Shown: in pieces, positions 5,347 through 6,116 of the stretch | Layout: each line of letters opens with the position of its first letter | Numbering within the stretch: position 1 is the first letter of the stretch | Assembly: GCA_011390695.1 (NCBI GenBank) | Contig: JAABRW010000053.1 | Coordinates: forward strand, 1-6,116 | Direction: 5' to 3' | DNA length: 6,116 nucleotides | Origin: Desulfotignum sp. | GTDB taxonomy: Bacteria > Desulfobacterota > Desulfobacteria > Desulfobacterales > Desulfobacteraceae | Made by a program: the position numbers and the translations under genes | The notes under the pieces: model-generated | Seen by the model: only the letters and a program-made list of their open reading frames with translations | The model's database searches: none | What the model was told of the DNA's origin: nothing

Positions 5347-5374
5347 TTGACAATTAACAAGTTGTTAGCCTAAT
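5347..5374 (+). promoter_or_regulatory. Candidate promoter with operator palindrome for the sensor gene
   Basis: TTGACA (5347-5352), a 16-base spacer and CCTAAT (5369-5374). The spacer contains TAACAA-G-TTGTTA (5355-5367), a perfect 6-1-6 palindrome. A bound protein there would block RNA polymerase, so repression is the natural reading (inference). The leader to ATG 5418 is about 37 bases. Confidence 0.5.
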
Positions 5375-5417
5375 CCTAATTTTGAATGTTTTATAAAGGA
5401 TTCAGATAATTTTTACG

Positions 5418-6116
5418 ATGAGCTGGTCCTACTCATACAGCCCCGATATTTGGCCCGCTGTAATCACATTCGCCTTATCAATCTGGCTGGGCATATACAG
5501 CTGGCGCCACCGGCACATACCGGCGGCCAAACCGTTCGCGGCCGCAGGGTTTTTCTGCGGATTCTGGACGGCCGGGCTGATCCTGGAGCTGTCTGCCGTT
5601 GAATTTTCCACACAGGTTTTCTGGGTGAAGTTTCAAAACGTCTGGCAACTGCCGGTTGCCGCCATCATGACCTGTTTTGTTCTTGAATATGCCGGCATGG
5701 GTCGATGGTTGACCCGCCGGATTTATGTGCTCCTGTTTCTGGTTCCCCTGCTCTCGGTTCTGATCACCGTGACCAACGATTTTCATCACCTCATCTGGAC
5801 CGGGTTCCGGTTGGACAGGTATGTGGTTCCGTCCCCCGGCAGACTCTACTGGGTCTTCCACAGTTTTGTCTTTCTTCTGGGCCTGGTCAACCTTGTGGTT
5901 CTGGTCCGGCTGGCTGTCACGTCACCCGGACACCGGTTGCCCGTGACAATCATGGTGGTCGGTCAGATGATCGCCCGCATCGGATATGCGATAGACAAAC
6001 TCGACATAAGTCAGGTCGGACCCGGGGAATCAGCCCTGTTGACCATAGGGGTGGTAGGCCTGGCATATGCCGTGGCTTTTTTTTGCTTTCACGCCATCGA
6101 TCCGGTTGCGGCGGCA
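5418..6116 (+). CDS. N-terminal 7TM sensor region of a probable histidine kinase (3' end outside window)
   Basis: The frame is open from ATG 5418 to the window edge, 233 residues so far. It begins MSWSYSYSPDIWPAVITF, as is typical for proteins with the N-terminal 7TM domain of histidine kinases, which supports this start although the nearest Shine-Dalgarno-like AAAGGA (5395-5400) is 17 bases away. Seven hydrophobic segments are visible near residues 8-28, 38-60, 73-92, 101-120, 142-165, 174-192 and 204-226. Family marks include ILELSA (55-60), the Leu-Glu-Tyr of FVLEYAG (87-93) and the loop TNDFHHLIW (119-127). In this family the 7TM part usually precedes PAS and HisKA/HATPase modules, or sometimes a GGDEF domain, so the output type is unproven here. 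It would sit in the inner membrane and sense an unknown signal. No partner response regulator is in the window. Confidence 0.82.
   Translation, partial: MSWSYSYSPDIWPAVITFALSIWLGIYSWRHRHIPAAKPFAAAGFFCGFWTAGLILELSAVEFSTQVFWVKFQNVWQLPVAAIMTCFVLEYAGMGRWLTRRIYVLLFLVPLLSVLITVTNDFHHLIWTGFRLDRYVVPSPGRLYWVFHSFVFLLGLVNLVVLVRLAVTSPGHRLPVTIMVVGQMIARIGYAIDKLDISQVGPGESALLTIGVVGLAYAVAFFCFHAIDPVAAA

Larger units (their letters stand above)
4958..5417. other. Long AT-rich divergent intergenic region
   Basis: The region holds the promoter and palindromes listed separately, plus a small hairpin CCTGTT-(8)-AACAGG at 5264-5283. A 20-codon plus-strand frame (5153-5215, MKIYAVDMRSKKW...) with AAGGA just upstream might be a leader peptide or chance. 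No known riboswitch or tRNA could be recognised. Confidence 0.4.

Noticed and set aside
5429..5861. Minus-strand frames opposite the 7TM sensor gene
   Set aside because: They arise from the antisense of hydrophobic codons; the plus strand shows a continuous seven-helix membrane protein.
1..6116. CRISPR array, tRNA, rRNA or known riboswitch
   Set aside because: No regularly spaced repeats, cloverleaf-like sequence or recognised aptamer core was seen on either strand.

Overview
The window reads as an accessory or turnover region of a Gram-negative bacterial chromosome. The presence of an ISAs1-family element, export signals, Shine-Dalgarno-led genes and a 7TM-type sensor kinase fits Proteobacteria or Desulfobacterota, but there is no rRNA, tRNA or strong lineage marker, so taxonomy stays open.

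Region 1-483 is the right-hand part of an ISAs1-family insertion sequence: the transposase C-terminus and a terminal inverted repeat. Immediately beyond it, 529-1443 is a gene graveyard. It holds four short remnants packed end to end: a RadC/JAB-domain gene broken by a one-base frameshift, a thermonuclease (SNase) remnant with an internal stop codon, the first ~29 codons of a type I restriction methyltransferase (hsdM) with a one-base frameshift, and on the opposite strand the first 26 codons of a RelB/DinJ-type antitoxin. All four are typical cargo of mobile islands. Only the antitoxin piece keeps a visible candidate promoter and operator.

Region 1444-1677 is AT-rich and non-coding apart from these signals. 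It leads to the only long intact gene, 1678-3501, an exported 607-residue protein of unknown function with a coiled-coil N-terminus and 12 cysteines. Its stop codon sits in a 15-bp stem-loop. Region 3502-4140 has a short orphan reading frame, a perfect 11-bp hairpin flanked by near-identical 13-bp direct repeats, and otherwise unrecognisable sequence. A tiny exported protein (4226-4366) has its own candidate promoter and terminator-like hairpin. It converges on a minus-strand helix-turn-helix protein (4388-4957).

A 460-bp intergenic stretch with several palindromes separates the regulator from the divergent gene at 5418, the N-terminal 7TM sensor region of a probable histidine kinase that runs off the window. 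The promoters proposed for the tiny exported protein and for the sensor share TTGACA-N16-CCTAAT. The sensor copy carries a perfect 13-bp palindrome in its spacer. No complete multi-gene system can be assembled from this window. The least explained items are the 607-residue exported protein with its terminal hairpin and the hairpin/direct-repeat unit near 3750-3824.
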